Assembly: GCF_000237925.1 (NCBI RefSeq)
Contig: NC_031495.1
Span: 42,838,200-42,902,199, forward strand
Direction of reading: 5' to 3'
From: Schistosoma mansoni
Taxonomy: Eukaryota > Platyhelminthes > Trematoda > Strigeidida > Schistosomatidae
DNA: 64,000 nt
In this document: positions 60,493-64,000 of the stretch, one piece after another
How the letters are laid out: the number at the start of each line of letters is the position of its first letter
Numbering within the stretch: the first letter of the stretch is position 1
Made by a program: the position numbers and the translations under genes
The notes under the pieces: generated by a model
Told to the model about the DNA's origin: nothing
What the model saw: the letters and a program-made list of their open reading frames with translations, nothing else
Database searches by the model: none

Positions 60493-62528
60493 CTTTCCAA
60501 CTATATTGTTATACAGTACGATTTAAATAATTTAAAAAGTCAATATACATTATGCAAGTAAAGTGGGTATTTTTATAGAGGGATATATATATCATGGATT
60601 CCTTACAATGAAACTTTCTCGGTCAACATATGTTAGAAAACAACCGGTTTATATCTATTCAGTGTCAGGAGTGTTAGAAAACATGAAAAAGGGCAAATTA
60701 TTTTACGTAATAGTTAAACGAATTTCAATCTACGATAGTTCAACAAATCTGTTGTTACTCCTTATAGTAAAAAAAGTTAGCTAAAAGATACATTTTTAGA
60801 TTATTGTCAATTGCTTTGAGTAGTAACGACAGCGAAGCAAAGAATAAATGGCCTTCTTGTCGTTTATGCTTGTAAAGAAAGAGGCGTCTTAGCACTTATA
60901 GAGAATGTAACACAAACATCCTAAGTTTCCATTTTATATGTAATATTTATGCTTTTTGGCCTTTAATAGATATCTACGAAAACAGAAATAGCAAATACTA
61001 CACAATTTTCCGGGGTTTTTGTATCTTATCAGTTTAAATGATATGAGTATTTAGGACATATATTTACATTTGCTGAGGTAATGTTACAGTGTCTAGGAGT
61101 TTACAATGAATACAGCAGTTATTGTAGTGCATCCAAACAACTACGAAAAAAATGGTTCTATCATATAAAGTATTATCACACATGTAGTCATAATCTAAAA
61201 AGTACTATAAACAAAACATAACCTAAGGTAATGAATTCAGGGTATAGAGAAGAAAATTATAGAGAATTAAATTAAACTGCTCTTTTTCAAAAGTTGACAT
61301 TTCTAAAGTCTTCGGGAAAAAATATAACCGAAAAAATAAAGAGGGTAAAATTTGATGTTCAAAGCTCAGTCTGTCACTGGATTATCTAATACCATACTAC
61401 TTAGTTCACAATAGTGGCCGAAATGTGTCTATAAATTAAATTTAATGCTGGCTGACATCAGGATGCTTAAAACCCACAAACCAGTCAACAGGTTATTGCA
61501 AATCGTTTAATATTTACTTTCCTATAAATTTTGTGCTAGTGTGCTTTGAAATTAAAAAAAGATGAAAAGGGTTAACAGATAATACCTTTCTCAACTATCA
61601 GGTAAATACGAAAGTGTAGTATGAATAGGAAGTCAGATTAATCAGTAACTTGAAGACACATATATGCATCACATCAACTTTGAAACCAGAAACTTAAAAT
61701 TCTCTTGTAAAAAAACAACAAATACGTAGTAGGTTTAATGGGCATCACATTGAATAATATTGTGTTAAACATAACTAATAATCCAGTACATATTCTACCG
61801 TTACTGTAACAATAATCTTCCCGAAATTATTTAGTTTATATTTGGTTTTTACGATTAAAGTGACTATTAGCTTCATATGAAAGTCGTCTAGCTAAGAAGA
61901 ATTATATTTAAATATAACAGCTATCTCCATTAGGGAATTTGTTAAAATAGAACAGAATAAACAATTAGACCAAATACTTTCTACACAGCTGTAAGATATA
62001 TAATAATGAGGCCATATCTGGACAAACAGCTACACGAGAATAGGCGAAATTACCAACTATTTTCAAAAGATAATTTTACACAATGAGAAAACAAACAATA
62101 AAGAACATGAAGCACTGAATATATCTAGAGTACATATGTATTGCTCAGCGAGCATTATTCTGTAATATAAAATAAACTCTATTGTTCATTAAATTTATGG
62201 CTTAGGAGTTGATAATAAAGATTGGAAATGTGAGATATACATAAGTATTTAATCGGTTTTTAATGCATGAACAACAGAGCTACAAAAAGCATATGTTTCA
62301 AGTCAGTATTGTGACAAATTTTATAGTGTTTTAGCTAATTGACCAATTGTTTTTTCCATTCTAACTCAACGAATAATTTTGGCAAATTCATTTATTGTTA
62401 CAAAGAGTTTAACAGTGACAGGAATGTTTAGTTCCAGAAAACGTTCCTTCACTCTAAATACAAATATCACGTGGCACGACCAAGCATTTTAAAATATTTC
62501 AAAAACTTTTAACAATATTGTAATAGAA
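60493..62528. other. Upstream of CCDC103, AT-rich, nothing recognised
   Basis: Should contain the CCDC103 5' UTR and promoter near the left end. The frame at 60,563-60,784 (plus) has no recognisable motif. Confidence 0.45.
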
Positions 62529-63766
62529 CAATGAGAAGACGGAGTTGATGTGAAAAATGTGATGTATTTGCGCTATACATTTCGACTAATCTGGTCATAC
62601 ATATATTTGTCAAGGCATTTTATATGAAAATTAATAAAGGCCAATTAAATGAAGGTTTCTTGGAAGATACATTTGAAATAATTGGTCTACTTGATGACAC
62701 TAATATCAAAGAAATGACTATGCATTCTTCTGATGTAAACTCTCATTTTACAAGTGTACCTTCAACCAAGACTGTTCATTTACTTTGTGACCATATATCA
62801 AGTAATTTCCACTTTTTTCCTATTCGCTCAACACTGTTGAAAGAACTACTTTTATTATTTACTGTAAAAGTTCAATTCACGTTTGAAAGTGAAAAATTTG
62901 GACAGGTTGATGGTGTTGCTATGGGTAGACCTTTAGGACCTCCCTTGGTTGATATGTGTATGTCATATGCTGAAAGTATGACGAGTGAGCTCATCCACGA
63001 ACTCTGTATAGGAGATACGTGGATGATATCTTATTCACATGTGATAAGAACGTTGTTGCTGCTTATTTACTACATAAACTCAATAGTGTACAGAATGACA
63101 TCGTCATGACCTATGAAGAAAGTAATAACCGATTGCCAATTTTTAGATATAGTTCTGGTCAGTTTGTAGGAAGTCAACCTGGACTGAGCAATATCCAAAT
63201 TTTCATTTTCCGTTCATTACGACACAATTGAGGCTTGATAAAGTGCCTCTGCAACAAGACTCAAAGAATGTGCATTACAGATACACTTGAAGAAGATGCG
63301 AAACTGCTACATGACACACTGATATCAGACGGTTATCCGCTAATGTTTGTAAATAGATGCAAAATTTAGTCAACACCAAAACCTTTCTTTAATTATATTC
63401 AGAAGAAAACTATTTACGTCTTTCTGTCATAGTGGTGAATCAAGCAGTATGATTTCAAGACAGAGGCTAGAAGCACCCACTAAGCAAACGATATTACACT
63501 CCTAAACTGGTTGTTATTGGAAGTACTAAGCCAATGATTCCACATGTCTAGGTATAAAATGTATGGTCACGTCATGTTTGTGTGGACACAAATACATAAG
63601 GCGGAATAATCGGACAATTATAACTTGGTTTCTTGAATCTTCATTTAATTGACCTTTGTTAATTTCCATATAAAATCCCTTGACAAATATATGTATGATC
63701 AGATTAGTCGAAATGTATAGCGCAAATACATCACATTTTTCGCATCAACTCCGTCTTATTGCTCTG
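62529..63766 (+). mobile_element. Penelope-like retroelement, decayed, with inverted ends
   Basis: Reverse transcriptase of Penelope type. The first part is in frame at 62,624-63,109 (SSDVNSHFTSVPSTKTVHLL and FGQVDGVAMGRPLGPPLVDM). The catalytic region (YVDDILF) and LPIFRYS are in another frame at 63,019-63,231, so there is at least one frameshift near 63,020. Later sequence, to about 63,440, matches the post-RT region weakly; the GIY-YIG endonuclease is at most a remnant. Inverted ends of about 135 bp (62,529-62,664 and 63,628-63,766) each contain a hammerhead-like block. Confidence 0.85.
63691..63736 (+). ncRNA. Hammerhead-like motif in the Penelope right end
   Basis: Stem I ATGT (63,691-63,694) pairs with ACAT (63,733-63,736). 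The core is ATGATCA (63,695-63,701), then short stem II GATTAGTC, GAA, stem III ATGTAT with ATACAT, loop AGCGCAA and cleavage-site C at 63,732. Core positions 3 and 8 differ from the consensus (C and G expected). The mirrored left end has ATGACCA. Confidence 0.55.
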
Positions 63767-64000
63767 TACAAATTTATAAAATGGACTAATTGCTTTAAAT
63801 TTTAACAATATAACCGACAAGAAGCAAACATTCACAATTGAAGTATAAAGAGATACAGATTAATAGAAAAATTTTATTCGCTAAAAACATATCAAAATAA
63901 AAACTTATTCAAAATATATACATAATGAAGTTCCATTTTACTATACAATTCAGTTTACCACGGTAATGGTCACTATTCAACACCTTGATATATACAAATA
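63767..64000. other. Right edge, AT-rich, nothing recognised
   Basis: Too short and AT-rich to assign. Confidence 0.5.

Overview
The window looks like nuclear DNA of a schistosome-type blood fluke (Trematoda). It is AT-rich. Three host genes lie on the minus strand, two of them with introns of about 32-43 bp at the 5' end and kilobase introns further 3', a pattern known from Schistosoma. The repeats are those of schistosomes: RTE/SR2-like LINEs, Penelope-like elements, gypsy-type LTR elements, and tRNA-derived SINEs that carry hammerhead ribozyme motifs.

Layout. 1-7,920: N-terminal part of a PX-PH phospholipase D gene (PLD1/2 type), minus strand, running off the left edge; its introns hold a LINE fragment and SINEs. 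9,381-13,685: gypsy-type LTR fossil with near-identical LTRs. 15,650-19,559: RTE-like LINE interrupted by a 1.8 kb gag-bearing LTR element. 19,560-31,812: mostly AT-rich DNA with no gene I can support, plus a Penelope-type hairpin (22.4-22.6 kb), a sequencing gap (24,024-24,249) and an inverted pair of Sm-alpha-like SINEs (24.7-25.0 kb). 31,813-45,959: a complete MCM2 gene, minus strand, 14 coding exons, 894 residues. 55,930-60,492: a complete CCDC103 gene, minus strand, 3 exons, 264 residues. 62,529-63,766: a decayed Penelope-like element with inverted ends.

The most striking structure is a near-perfect inverted repeat: 41,094-47,172 matches the reverse complement of 48,455-54,533, around a 1.3 kb spacer centred near 47,814. 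The arms carry the first eight coding exons of MCM2, so a second copy of the MCM2 N-terminal half lies head-to-head with the full gene. That copy stops before the AAA+ ATPase exons. The outer ends of the palindrome fall inside an RTE LINE and the inner ends inside a gypsy fossil. The arms differ by a few small indels. It could be a true inverted segmental duplication or an assembly artefact; the sequence alone cannot decide.

The host genes do unrelated jobs: PLD makes phosphatidic acid, MCM2 is a subunit of the replicative helicase, and CCDC103 helps attach dynein arms in motile cilia. A second theme is self-cleaving RNA: hammerhead-like motifs occur in three repeat families here, several of them as inverted pairs.
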